From Flavobacteriales bacterium (GTDB lineage Bacteria > Bacteroidota > Bacteroidia > Flavobacteriales_D > Crocinitomicaceae), in contig CANFRV010000012.1 of assembly GCA_947449575.1 (NCBI GenBank), positions 38,380-102,379 of the forward strand: a stretch of 64,000 bases of DNA, given 5' to 3'. Of this stretch, positions 8,630 to 16,992 are shown piece after piece (positions within the stretch are counted from its first letter, which is position 1; each line of letters opens with the position of its first letter). A program made the translations under genes and the position numbers. The notes under the pieces are model-generated. The model made no database searches and had not been told where the DNA came from. It worked only from the letters and a program-made list of their open reading frames with translations.

Positions 8630-9679
8630 ATGGTAAAAAAAGTAGATTCAATTACGACGTCAGGAAGAAATCTTGAACTTGATGCGCTGCGAGGAATTGC
8701 TGCATTAATGGTTATGTTCTTTCACTTCTCAATGAATCGACCTGAATGCCAAATGGGCTTGAAATTTGGCGTTGCTGGGGTGAATCTATTTTTTATGATT
8801 AGTGGTTTTGTGATATTTAAAAGTATTGAAAACCTAAACAAGAGTAGCGATTTTTTGATGAATCGTTTTGGTCGCCTATTCCCGACATACTGGACAGCAG
8901 TTTCCTTTACGTTTGTATTAATCCTACTCTTTCCCTTTTTTAGAACGGATCCTGTTTTCGATGCTAAAATCACAGATTATATAGGGAATATGAGCATGAT
9001 TCAGTATTATCTAAAAATTCAAAATTTTGATGGTTCCTATTGGTCGATGATTGTTGAATTAAATTTCTACCTCTTTATTTTTATTTTTATCGCATTAAAA
9101 AAAACGAAATACATTCTGGATATTGGTGTTCCAATAGCTATTATTTTGACTTTCGCTTTCTTGTTTAAAAATGATTATCGTCCTCTTGATCATGTTTTTT
9201 TCTACCTACCCATTACTGAATATTTTCCGCTGTTTTTAAGTGGTATTATTTTTTATAAAATTTCTTCTTCTGAAAATAAAGGCAAGAATTATATGTATTT
9301 AGGAATCTTACTCTTTCTTCAAATACTATTATTAGACGTTCACTATTCAGATAATCTATCATTTCTAACATTGAATGAGCATATTTTCATGTTCCTACTT
9401 TTCAATCTCATTTTTATCTTGTTCATCCATAATAAGTTGAAATTTATTGTAAATAAAGTGACATTATTCTTTGGCAAAATCTCTTTTTCACTGTATTTAA
9501 TTCACCAATTTTTCGCCTTTTATTTTATAATCCCATATACCGTTGACACATTACACATAAATTTCTGGATTGCTTCCATTTTTATTGCCTTTCCAATCAT
9601 TACTTTACTTTCTGCTGTAATGACTTTTTACATTGAGATTCCGTTGAGCAGGAGAATAAAACGAAAAAGAATTTCTTGA
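8630..9679 (+). CDS. Membrane acyltransferase, AT3/OafA family
   Basis: 349 residues, with about 10 predicted membrane helices. The N-terminus LELDALRGIAALMVMFFHF carries the LRGIA and HF pattern of acyltransferase family 3 (catalytic His in the first helix), followed by GVNLFFMISGFVIF. These enzymes O-acylate surface polysaccharides, peptidoglycan or lipids in the inner membrane. There is no SGNH domain. It is monocistronic and far from the polysaccharide locus at 48.7-63.9 kb, so its target is unknown. The first hydrophobic segment begins close to the start, which supports the ATG at 8630. Confidence 0.85.
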   Translation: MVKKVDSITTSGRNLELDALRGIAALMVMFFHFSMNRPECQMGLKFGVAGVNLFFMISGFVIFKSIENLNKSSDFLMNRFGRLFPTYWTAVSFTFVLILLFPFFRTDPVFDAKITDYIGNMSMIQYYLKIQNFDGSYWSMIVELNFYLFIFIFIALKKTKYILDIGVPIAIILTFAFLFKNDYRPLDHVFFYLPITEYFPLFLSGIIFYKISSSENKGKNYMYLGILLFLQILLLDVHYSDNLSFLTLNEHIFMFLLFNLIFILFIHNKLKFIVNKVTLFFGKISFSLYLIHQFFAFYFIIPYTVDTLHINFWIASIFIAFPIITLLSAVMTFYIEIPLSRRIKRKRIS

Positions 9680-9990
9680 TTTACTTTAGTCAGTAATTAT
9701 TAATGTAAGAAAATAGAACACCAATTATTCAAAAAGTGAAAAATACTATTTTAGTCAACGCTCAACTTGATAAAAATCATTTAGTAAGAAATTGATTAAA
9801 AATACTTTTAGAAAAAATTGATCAATTCATAAAAAAGAAAAATATCACACAAAATTCGCATAGAGATTAACGCTATTAGTTCTAATACAGCTCAACGATT
9901 AATCAAATGATGCTTTGTAGATACAACTAAAAAAAATAGTGAATTTAATGCTGGTCAGTTGGTAATGATAAATTTTCAATCGACTATAAA
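9680..9990. other. Gene-free stretch of 311 bp
   Basis: Very AT-rich, with stops in all frames. A short open piece ending at 9908 reads ISSNTAQRLIK, vaguely like a helix-turn-helix end, but nothing around it supports a gene. No clear promoter, terminator or repeat was found; it must hold the control region of the following gene. Confidence 0.4.
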
Positions 9991-10848
9991 ATGGAAAAAC
10001 AGGAAGAACTTTCGGTACTAAAAGCATCTGGAGAAAAAGAAATTTTCTCTTTTGAAAAATTAAGAAATTCCTTGCTCCGATCAAAAGTGCCTGATGAAGA
10101 TATAGACAAAATAATAGAGGAAGTAAAAACCCAAATTTACCCAGGAATAAGCACAAAAAAAATTTATAGTATCGCTTTTCATCTAATTAAAAAAAGTTCG
10201 CCTCCAAGTGCATCAAGATATTATCTAAAAAAAGGATTAATGGATCTAGGACCATCTGGTTTTCCATTTGAAAAATACATCAGTGAACTTTTTAAATGGA
10301 AAGGTTATAAAACGGAAGTGGATATAATTCTTCAGGGAAAATGTGTCAGTCATGAAATCGATATTATTGGTAAAAAAGAAAGTACACTTCTACTGGCAGA
10401 ATGTAAATATAAAAATCAGCAAGGAGTTTCCGTTGATGTAAAAGTTCCGCTCTACATTAATTCAAGATTTCAAGATCTGTTGGATAACGGTATTCTAAAA
10501 AAACCTTTTACTAAATTCGAAGGTTGGATCATCACAAATTCAAGGTTCACTCAGGATGCCTTGGCTTTTTCAAAATGTAAAAATATTCAATTATTAGGTT
10601 GGGACTATCCAAATCATTCTGCATTGCGGGAAATAATAGATAATTCAGGATTATATCCAATTACCTGTTTAACAACGATTACCCAATATGAAAAAAAAGA
10701 ACTTCTTCAAAAAGGGATTATATTGGTAAGTGACATTTGTGCAAGTGAGCAAGTTCTTGATAGAGTGAGAATTGACAGCAAAAGATTCAATACAATACTC
10801 GATGAAAGTAGGAAATTATGTCGAACAGAAGATGATAAAAAACAATGA
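9991..10848 (+). CDS. ATP-cone domain fused to a PD-(D/E)XK nuclease-like domain
   Basis: 285 residues in three parts. Residues 6-90 match an ATP-cone: SGEKEIFSFEKLRNSLLRS, then ISTKKIY, then YYLKKGLMDLGPSGFPFE; this nucleotide-binding regulatory domain is known from NrdR and ribonucleotide reductase. Residues 91-200 look like an Mrr-like restriction-endonuclease fold: E94 in FEKYI, the acidic HEID (D124), and ECK (137-139) as the E-x-K of the active site. Residues 222-260 (ITCLTTITQYEKKELLQKGI) resemble a helix-hairpin-helix DNA-binding element. The inferred role is a nucleotide-sensing DNA nuclease, possibly defence or repair. No methyltransferase or other defence gene is adjacent. The domain calls are by eye from motifs. 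Confidence 0.7.
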   Translation: MEKQEELSVLKASGEKEIFSFEKLRNSLLRSKVPDEDIDKIIEEVKTQIYPGISTKKIYSIAFHLIKKSSPPSASRYYLKKGLMDLGPSGFPFEKYISELFKWKGYKTEVDIILQGKCVSHEIDIIGKKESTLLLAECKYKNQQGVSVDVKVPLYINSRFQDLLDNGILKKPFTKFEGWIITNSRFTQDALAFSKCKNIQLLGWDYPNHSALREIIDNSGLYPITCLTTITQYEKKELLQKGIILVSDICASEQVLDRVRIDSKRFNTILDESRKLCRTEDDKKQ

Positions 10849-10908
10849 TAATACTCATCTCACAACACTGATTATCAACCAAAAGAAAAAAAATACAACT
10901 TATAATTA

Positions 10909-10937
10909 TTGTTTTACAGAATAAAAATGTAATTTAG
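10909..10937 (+). promoter_or_regulatory. Candidate promoter for the anchor-J T9SS protein
   Basis: TTG (10909-10911), an 18-bp spacer and TAATTTAG (10930-10937), one mismatch from TAnnTTTG; the start codon is 24 nt downstream. Confidence 0.4.
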
Positions 10938-10961
10938 CGAAAAATTTTAAAATAATATACT

Positions 10962-11795
10962 ATGAAAAAAGGTTTACTTTCAATGGGTGCAATTCTTGCA
11001 CTAACAGTATCAACGAGCTTAAATGCTCAGATCTACTCTGAAAATTTCGAAAATGCAGCTGCATGGGATGCTACAACAGGGTGGGGAACTTTCCAAAATG
11101 ACGCGGATACAAATCAATGGGGTTTATATAATCTTTCTACTGATCCAAATGCTGTATTAGCGGCAATGGGCACTGCTGCAGGATCTGCTTCTTGGAGCAC
11201 AGTTGCATTAACTCCGGATAATTTTATTTATTCTCCACCAATTAATTTAACAGCCTACACTGAAACTGCATTATCATTTAAATATATTGCTGCTGACCCT
11301 GCTTATCCAGGAGAAAACTTTTCAGTTTACGTGGTAAAAAATCAAGCGGATTTACTTACTGCTACTCCAGTTTATACTGAAACGATTGCTGTTGGTGGTG
11401 TATTAAACACAAAAACAGTAGATATTTCAGCATTATCAGGAACTGCTGATGCTGATTCAGTTCGTATCGTTTTCCGTCACTATAACTGTACTGATATGTA
11501 CTATTTATTTATTGATGACATTCAAGTTACGGATGCGGCTGGACTTAACAAAGTTGAGGCTATCGCTGTAAGTGCATTCCCTAACCCAGTTGTTGATGTA
11601 TTAAATATTAACCTAAAGGAAAACATTTCTTCCGTTACTATTATGTCAACTGAAGGTAAAGTAATTTCTTCTAACCTTGTAAACAACTTAAACACTGCAA
11701 GTGTAAATGTTGCTGAATTAGTTAGCGGTGTATACATATACCAAGTTAAAACTTCTAATGGAGTTGTTGTAACAAACAAATTCGTTAAAAAATAA
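10962..11795 (+). CDS. Secreted choice-of-anchor J protein with T9SS type A sorting domain
   Basis: 277 residues: signal peptide (1-22, ending NAQ after the A-x-A-like site), a beta-sandwich of about 25-190 with the choice-of-anchor J/cleaved-adhesin pattern (YSENFENAAAWDATTGWGTF ... NFIYSPPINLTAYTETALSFKY ... YYLFIDDIQV), and a C-terminal type A sorting domain (FPNPVVDVLNINL ... GVYIYQVKTSNGVVVTNKFVKK). It should be exported through the outer membrane by T9SS and attached to the surface. Substrate or partner is unknown. It is monocistronic, with its own promoter and a strong terminator. Confidence 0.85.
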   Translation: MKKGLLSMGAILALTVSTSLNAQIYSENFENAAAWDATTGWGTFQNDADTNQWGLYNLSTDPNAVLAAMGTAAGSASWSTVALTPDNFIYSPPINLTAYTETALSFKYIAADPAYPGENFSVYVVKNQADLLTATPVYTETIAVGGVLNTKTVDISALSGTADADSVRIVFRHYNCTDMYYLFIDDIQVTDAAGLNKVEAIAVSAFPNPVVDVLNINLKENISSVTIMSTEGKVISSNLVNNLNTASVNVAELVSGVYIYQVKTSNGVVVTNKFVKK

Positions 11796-11812
11796 TTATC
11801 ATTTTTATTTTG

Positions 11813-11846
11813 AAAAGCTGTCTGAATTTTCAGACAGCTTTTTTTT
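11813..11846. terminator. Rho-independent terminator, bidirectional
   Basis: A 13-bp stem (arms 11813-11825 and 11830-11842) with a 4-nt loop, followed by a T run to 11846 and preceded by A residues, so it can serve the anchor-J gene and the convergent methyltransferase gene. Confidence 0.85.
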
Positions 11847-11851
11847 GTTTG

Positions 11852-12430
11852 TTACTTTTGTAATTGAATAAATAATTCAGTTCCTTTTCTTGGCTCAATT
11901 GAATTATAACATGCTTCCATTTTCAAGTCAGAAAAATAAGGACTAAAACATTCCATATATTCTGCTTTACTTCCGCCAAACGGTGGCCCAGATTCAAAAT
12001 CTCGATCAAAAAGTAGGCCTACTAACTTCCCTCCTGTTTTCAAAAGTTCATTCACTTTTTGAGCATATTTAGTGCGTAAACTAGGATCAATAGCGCAATA
12101 TAACGTTTGCTCAAGAATTAGGTCATACTTTCCACCATGCTGAAAAAAATCAGTGACAAATAAATTCTCAGAAGGAAAATCTTTTACTCTTTCCTGAAAA
12201 GAATTGATTGGCTCCTTGGAAAAATCAAGGATATGTACGTTGTGAAAACCTAATTTATGCAGGTATTCTGCTTCATATCCTTTTCCAGCACCTGGAATCA
12301 AAATCGATAGTGATGTATCGGTCAATTGATCAACATATGATTTAATGGGTGGTGTTATTTTCTTTAAATCCCAACCGGTATCGTTATTTTGATATCGATA
12401 ACTCCAATATTCTGATGATAATTTTTCCAT
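11852..12430 (-). CDS. TPMT-family SAM-dependent methyltransferase
   Basis: 192 residues. The N-terminal W..RY..N.TGWDL pattern and the SAM-binding motif LIPGAGKGYEAEYL (about 45-58), then DLILEQTLYCAI and a GGKLVGLLF strand, match the thiopurine S-methyltransferase (PF05724) family. These soluble enzymes methylate thiols, halides, selenium or tellurium compounds; the bacterial substrate is not predictable from sequence. Monocistronic; it shares its terminator with the convergent anchor-J gene. Confidence 0.85.
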   Translation of the reverse strand: MEKLSSEYWSYRYQNNDTGWDLKKITPPIKSYVDQLTDTSLSILIPGAGKGYEAEYLHKLGFHNVHILDFSKEPINSFQERVKDFPSENLFVTDFFQHGGKYDLILEQTLYCAIDPSLRTKYAQKVNELLKTGGKLVGLLFDRDFESGPPFGGSKAEYMECFSPYFSDLKMEACYNSIEPRKGTELFIQLQK

Positions 12431-12435
12431 TTATT

Positions 12436-12469
12436 TTAGAAATTAGATTTTTAGACGTTAGAAATTAGA
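12436..12469. repeat. Direct repeat TTAGAAATTAGA, 22-bp period
   Basis: Two exact 12-bp copies (12436-12447 and 12458-12469), with a further TTAGA at 12451, sit between the methyltransferase start and the promoter of the DUF4440-like gene. The spacing is about two helical turns. It could be an operator or just low-complexity sequence. Confidence 0.5.
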
Positions 12470-12470
12470 C

Positions 12471-12499
12471 TTTGTTTCAATTTCTAAAGCTTATATTTG
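12471..12499 (+). promoter_or_regulatory. Promoter for the DUF4440-like gene
   Basis: TTTG (12471-12474), a 17-bp spacer and TATATTTG (12492-12499), a full -7 consensus; the start codon is 33 nt on. It lies directly after the 22-bp-period direct repeat. Confidence 0.55.
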
Positions 12500-12532
12500 A
12501 GCTAAAATAACATAGAATTTAACTATATCAAA

Positions 12533-12961
12533 ATGAAAAAATTTATTATACTTCTATTCTTCACTTCTCTAACAGTTACATCTTTCTCTCAAAAAGAATC
12601 AAAAGATGTTCAAACGGTTATTCAAAATATGAATAACCAAGAAAAATCGTGGAATAATTTTGATATTCAAGGCTTCATGAAATTTTATTGGAACAATGAC
12701 AGTCTAAAATTTATTGGTCACAAAGGCATTACCTATGGCTGGAAAAATACATTAGATAATTATTTAAAAGGATATCCAACCCAAGAAGCAATGGGGATTT
12801 TAAAATTCACGATTGCCGAAGCAACACAATTATCAAAAAACAGTATTTATGTCATCGGGAAATGGGAATTAACAAAAGAAAAACCAGTTGGTGGATATTT
12901 TACGTTGCTTTGGAAAAAAATAAATGGAAATTGGGTTATTGTCTGCGATCATACTAGTTAG
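12533..12961 (+). CDS. Exported SnoaL/DUF4440-like (NTF2-fold) protein
   Basis: 142 residues with a signal peptide (1-19, ending SFS before Q). The rest follows the NTF2-like pattern of DUF4440: helices with QNMNNQEKSWNNFDIQGFMKFYW, then strands ending GYFTLLWKKINGNWVIVCDHTS. The fold supports small-molecule binding or weak catalysis; the function is unknown. It probably resides in the periplasm. Monocistronic. Confidence 0.75.
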   Translation: MKKFIILLFFTSLTVTSFSQKESKDVQTVIQNMNNQEKSWNNFDIQGFMKFYWNNDSLKFIGHKGITYGWKNTLDNYLKGYPTQEAMGILKFTIAEATQLSKNSIYVIGKWELTKEKPVGGYFTLLWKKINGNWVIVCDHTS

Positions 12962-13044
12962 AAGATAATCAGTTACTACTATAAATAAGCTGCTAAAAAT
13001 CTAAAATATAATTCAAATTTCTGACTTCATTCTCTAAATCCCTC

Positions 13045-13052
13045 TATATTTG
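13045..13052 (+). promoter_or_regulatory. -7 box of the metal-uptake operon
   Basis: TATATTTG, a full match to TAnnTTTG, 23 nt before the TTG start of the His/Cys-rich gene. No convincing -33 TTG was seen, which would fit a regulated promoter. Confidence 0.5.
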
Positions 13053-13074
13053 CACCTCTACTTCACGGTTTAAA

Positions 13075-13458
13075 TTGAAAAAAAGAAGGAAAATACAAGT
13101 CAAGGTTTTATTTCTAGTGCTGATCTATTTGTTCAGCAGTAATCCTACTGTTTTATTCCATCATCACGATGCAGAAATCGTTAGCTTTGAGAAAGCCTCG
13201 TCTTGTGAAAAAGCGATTTACTATTCAAATCATGCCGATAAATGCTCTCATACTTCTCATATCTCCAACACTCCGGAAAAATGCTTACTGTGTGACCTGC
13301 ATGCCGTTTCTCCACATTCATTTCTAGATTTTTTAAAGCAAAACATAGCGAAAGAGCAAACCAGTAAACCAGTAAATATTACTGAAAATTATGTTTACTG
13401 CTTTCCTTCTGATTTTACGAATAAAGGTCCACCTTCTCTTTTATCTTTTTCCGTTTAA
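13075..13458 (+). CDS. Small His/Cys-rich exported protein upstream of a TonB receptor
   Basis: 127 residues, starting with TTG; no ATG, and no internal Met, exists in this frame. A hydrophobic N-terminal segment (about residues 8-27) is followed by HHH at 29-31 and a cluster of His and Cys (SSCEKA, HADKCSHTSH, EKCLLCDLH), suggesting metal binding. Small proteins of this kind often precede TonB-dependent receptors in Bacteroidota; no family name is certain. The receptor starts 62 nt downstream on the same strand. Inferred role: periplasmic or membrane metal-binding partner of that receptor. Confidence 0.65.
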   Translation: MKKRRKIQVKVLFLVLIYLFSSNPTVLFHHHDAEIVSFEKASSCEKAIYYSNHADKCSHTSHISNTPEKCLLCDLHAVSPHSFLDFLKQNIAKEQTSKPVNITENYVYCFPSDFTNKGPPSLLSFSV

Positions 13459-13519
13459 TTTTCTCTCAGGGCAATTTCTTGTCCTGACTAGTCATTTATA
13501 CATTTTCAAAAAAATAAAG

Positions 13520-15934
13520 ATGAAAGTAAAAATCTTTTATAGTCTCGTTATGTTTTTTTTCATAACGAATAATGCTATAGCACAATATACAATTACGGGT
13601 ACTATCCAAGACGAGCAAACAAACGAATTTTTAACAGGCGTTGCTGTATATATTAACGACCTAAAGATTACGACCTATACGAATCAGGAAGGTAAATTCA
13701 AATTTGAAAATATTACAAAAGGGAATTATCTCCTTGAAGTAAGTGTAGGAGGATACAAAAAAAGAGTTGAAAACAGACAAATTAGCCAAGATACAGTAAT
13801 CGATTTTCTATTAGCGGAATCTGTATCAGAACTAAATGAAGTGGTAATTACTGCAGTTTCCCGTTCTACTGAATTAAAATTAAGTCCAATTATTATAAAA
13901 CCAATCGATATTGGACTTCTCAATCAAAACAGTTCAACGAATTTGATCGATGCTTTAAAAAATATCCCGGGTGTTAGTCAAATTACTACTGGCGCGGGAA
14001 TTTCTAAACCAACCATTCGCGGTTTAGGCTACAATAGAGTAATTTCTCTGTACAATGGTATCCGCCAAGAAGGTCAACAATGGGGTGATGAACATGGTAT
14101 TGAAATAGATGAATATTCAATCGAAAGAATTGAAATTGTTAAAGGACCGGGCAGCTTAATGTATGGTTCGGATGGCATTGCTGGAGTTTTAAATTTTATT
14201 TCGCCCAAAGCACCGCAAGTAGGAAAGATAAAAAGTCAACTTATTTCCAACTATCAAAGTAATAATAATTTAATCGGTAATTCCTTTTCAACTGCAGGCA
14301 ACAAAAATGGCGTTCAATGGCTTGCTCGTTTCAGTAACAAGTTTGCAGGAAATTATCAAAACAACTATGATGGAAAGGTTTTTAATTCTGGATTTCAAGA
14401 AGTTAATGGGGGACTTTTTATAGGTGTAAATAAAAAATGGGGCTATTCACATGTCAATATAAGCACTTACAATTCTATCATAAATATGGTGGAAGGCGAA
14501 AGAGATAGTGTAGGAAATTTCATCACTGATATTCCAGATGGAACTGGCAGTACAACCAATATATCAGCGAAAGAACTTTCGTTAAACATTTATAACATTG
14601 GGTTTCCACATCAAGAAATAAATCACTTCAGAATTCTCACAAATCATTATTTTATTTTAAAAAAAGGGACTATTAACTTCGACGCTGGTTTCCAAAATAA
14701 CAAAAGAAAGGAATTTGGAGATATTGTCAACCCAGAAGACAAGGCATTGTTTTTTGACTTAAGCACCTTCAACTATAATTTGAAATATAATTTCGTTGAA
14801 ATGAAAGGATGGGAAAGTTCAATAGGTATTAGTGGGATGCAACAAAGTAATCTGAACAAGGGATTAGAATTTTTAATTCCCGAATACGCTCTTTTTGACA
14901 TTGGAGGATTTTTATTTACACAGAAAACATTTAAAAAATTAACATTCGCAGGCGGTGTAAGATTTGACAACCGAAACATCAATGCAAAGGAATTAATTGT
15001 AGACAATGTAGGACTTCCGGTAAACACTGAGAATGACTCCACAAGTATAAAATTTAAGCAGTTCAATAATAATTACAACAGCTTTTCGGGAAGTATTGGA
15101 TTTTCATATCAAATCAAAAAGAAATCCACCATTAAGTTAAATTTTTCCAGAGGATTTAGGACTCCTAACATTGCTGAAATTGCATCCAATGGTCAGCACG
15201 AAGGTACTTTAAGATTTGAATACGGTTCTCCCAATTTAAAATCAGAAATTAGTCACCAAATTGATCTTGCTTATTTTTTAAACTCTGACCACGTTACTTT
15301 TGAGCTCACTCCTTTTACAAATATTATTTCCAATTACATTTTTTCAGAAAAACTCCCAAGTGTATTCGGTGGTGATTCCATACCCGACCCTTCGAATCCT
15401 TCTCCAGCATTTAAATTTACGCAGGGAAACGCAACGTTAATTGGGGGTGAAATCTACCTCGATGTGCATCCTCATCCATTTGATTGGTTGCATATTGAAA
15501 ACTCATTTTGCTTTGTTCAGGCTACTCAAAAAAACCAACCTGACAGCACAAAATACTTGCCTTTTATTCCTGCACCAAAGTACAGAGGAGAGTTGAAAGC
15601 ACAATTTAAAAAAACAGGTAAAAAATTATCCAATACCTACGTGAAAGTTGCGGTTGACATGTACTTTCAACAAAACAAGTATTTCAAAGCGTATACTACA
15701 GAAACCGCGACACCATCTTACACATTATTAAGTGCTGGAATTGGTGGAAATATAAAAGCGTTTGACAAACCTAATTTTATGAGTATTTATGTAAGCGCTG
15801 AAAACTTAACGAATGCTTCGTATCAAAGTCATTTGAGCAGGTTGAAATACGCTCCTCAAAATATGTTAACCGGACGAACTGGAGTCTACAATATGGGGAG
15901 AAACTTTAGTTTTAAAGTAATCTTTAACCTATAA
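13520..15934 (+). CDS. TonB-dependent receptor, probably metal (ZnuD-like)
   Basis: 804 residues from the ATG at 13520; an earlier in-frame ATG (13391) overlaps the previous gene and would put 43 unlikely residues before the signal peptide MKVKIFYSLVMFFFITNNAIA. Domains: carboxypeptidase-regulatory-like beta sandwich (about 23-105), plug (about 130-240, with PTIRGLGYNRVISLYNGI and RIEIVKGPGSLMYGSDGIAGVLNF), and a 22-strand barrel ending in F-x-x-x-F-N-L. The loop segment with ASNGQHEGTLRFEYGSPNLKSE resembles ZnuD-type receptors. Imports a metal or metal complex across the outer membrane using TonB energy. The His/Cys-rich neighbour supports a metal substrate; zinc is an inference. Confidence 0.85.
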   Translation: MKVKIFYSLVMFFFITNNAIAQYTITGTIQDEQTNEFLTGVAVYINDLKITTYTNQEGKFKFENITKGNYLLEVSVGGYKKRVENRQISQDTVIDFLLAESVSELNEVVITAVSRSTELKLSPIIIKPIDIGLLNQNSSTNLIDALKNIPGVSQITTGAGISKPTIRGLGYNRVISLYNGIRQEGQQWGDEHGIEIDEYSIERIEIVKGPGSLMYGSDGIAGVLNFISPKAPQVGKIKSQLISNYQSNNNLIGNSFSTAGNKNGVQWLARFSNKFAGNYQNNYDGKVFNSGFQEVNGGLFIGVNKKWGYSHVNISTYNSIINMVEGERDSVGNFITDIPDGTGSTTNISAKELSLNIYNIGFPHQEINHFRILTNHYFILKKGTINFDAGFQNNKRKEFGDIVNPEDKALFFDLSTFNYNLKYNFVEMKGWESSIGISGMQQSNLNKGLEFLIPEYALFDIGGFLFTQKTFKKLTFAGGVRFDNRNINAKELIVDNVGLPVNTENDSTSIKFKQFNNNYNSFSGSIGFSYQIKKKSTIKLNFSRGFRTPNIAEIASNGQHEGTLRFEYGSPNLKSEISHQIDLAYFLNSDHVTFELTPFTNIISNYIFSEKLPSVFGGDSIPDPSNPSPAFKFTQGNATLIGGEIYLDVHPHPFDWLHIENSFCFVQATQKNQPDSTKYLPFIPAPKYRGELKAQFKKTGKKLSNTYVKVAVDMYFQQNKYFKAYTTETATPSYTLLSAGIGGNIKAFDKPNFMSIYVSAENLTNASYQSHLSRLKYAPQNMLTGRTGVYNMGRNFSFKVIFNL

Positions 15935-15954
15935 TTGGGGGGATTTGTGAAAAA

Positions 15955-16992
15955 CTAGTTGTCAAGAATTGATATTTTTCTTACTATTCTATTTTTCGTA
16001 TTCGAAATTTCAATAAAAAGTACACTTGCCTCAAACTTTGAAATATCAATTATTTTTGAAGTTTGAGGCACCTGTTCTTCATACACAACTTTTCCAGTCA
16101 TGTCAAATAATCGAATCAAACTTTCATTTGGTATAGAAACTGTAATACTTTCAGACGCTGGATTAGGAAAAATAGTAACCATTATTTCTTGCTCACTTAT
16201 CGATAAAGGCGCCTGATGAATTACTGCAACTCCATCAAGATCAAATCCTCCAGCGGCAAATTCTGTAGGGTATAAATCATTAATGAGATGTCCTTGGGAA
16301 TCCATACTGCCAAAGATCGGATCAATTGTTCCAATTACATCGATAATTTTTACATGGGTAACATTTGAAATATCCAATCCTGAAATACTTGCTAACTCAT
16401 TTAAATCAAATGGAGTTCCAAAACCTTGTCTATACTTCCCCGCAAGATTATTGAAATAGCGACAATCTGTAAAATCAAAAGTACCGGTTTGAACAATAAA
16501 AGGTGCCTCACTTATGCATGGAAATCGAAAAAATTGAATACCATCCGAACTAACTTCAACAAAGGCTAATTCAATAAAATTGTCTGTAAATCCATTTTCA
16601 AAAATTGCAAAATCAGGACCAATTTCATCCTTAATTCCTCTATCAAACGTTAAAACTGCCACTCCTGAATCTCCAATAGATACAACATTTGTACTATTTC
16701 CTTCTGCTGGTCCAATCGCTTCAGCATCTAACCCAAAAGAGGCTAATCCTGAAGATGGATTGGCAATGTTCATATATCCACGCTCAATTGAAACACCTGT
16801 AGCCCAAGCCACAATAATGGATGAGTCATTCCGAATCGCTGTCGTTCCTGTAGTTCCTGGCACTGAGGCAAATGTTTGAGAATAACATCTTGTACTGAAT
16901 TTACAAAGTCCGATAACTGAAATTATCAGCGAAAAAGCGAAAGTTTTAACAATCGAATAATATTGTTTCTTATTGTCTTTGTTTTTAGTCAT
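15955..16992 (-). CDS. T9SS-sorted surface protein of the cobalamin operon
   Basis: 345 residues from the second in-frame ATG (16992); an upstream ATG at 17001 adds three residues. After a hydrophobic N-terminal signal (ending CYS-Q), a beta-rich domain (about 35-260) contains GPDFAIFENGF, FVEVSSDGIQFFRFP and a C-terminal GGFDLDGVAVIHQ motif common to Bacteroidota cell-surface proteins found next to BtuB/BtuG-type genes. A type A sorting domain (IFPNPASESITVSI ... VRKISILDN) ends the protein. It overlaps the BtuG-like gene by 8 bp and is last in the riboswitch-led operon. A role in surface capture of cobalamin is inferred from context only. Confidence 0.75.
   Translation of the reverse strand: MTKNKDNKKQYYSIVKTFAFSLIISVIGLCKFSTRCYSQTFASVPGTTGTTAIRNDSSIIVAWATGVSIERGYMNIANPSSGLASFGLDAEAIGPAEGNSTNVVSIGDSGVAVLTFDRGIKDEIGPDFAIFENGFTDNFIELAFVEVSSDGIQFFRFPCISEAPFIVQTGTFDFTDCRYFNNLAGKYRQGFGTPFDLNELASISGLDISNVTHVKIIDVIGTIDPIFGSMDSQGHLINDLYPTEFAAGGFDLDGVAVIHQAPLSISEQEIMVTIFPNPASESITVSIPNESLIRLFDMTGKVVYEEQVPQTSKIIDISKFEASVLFIEISNTKNRIVRKISILDN

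Noticed and set aside
9680..9990. Remnant of a helix-turn-helix or Fic gene (ISSNTAQRLIK)
   Set aside because: Only about 16 codons are open and there is no supporting sequence around them; AT-rich chance similarity is likelier.
13391..13519. Longer N-terminus for the TonB receptor
   Set aside because: The extra 43 residues overlap the His/Cys-rich gene in another frame and would bury the signal peptide.
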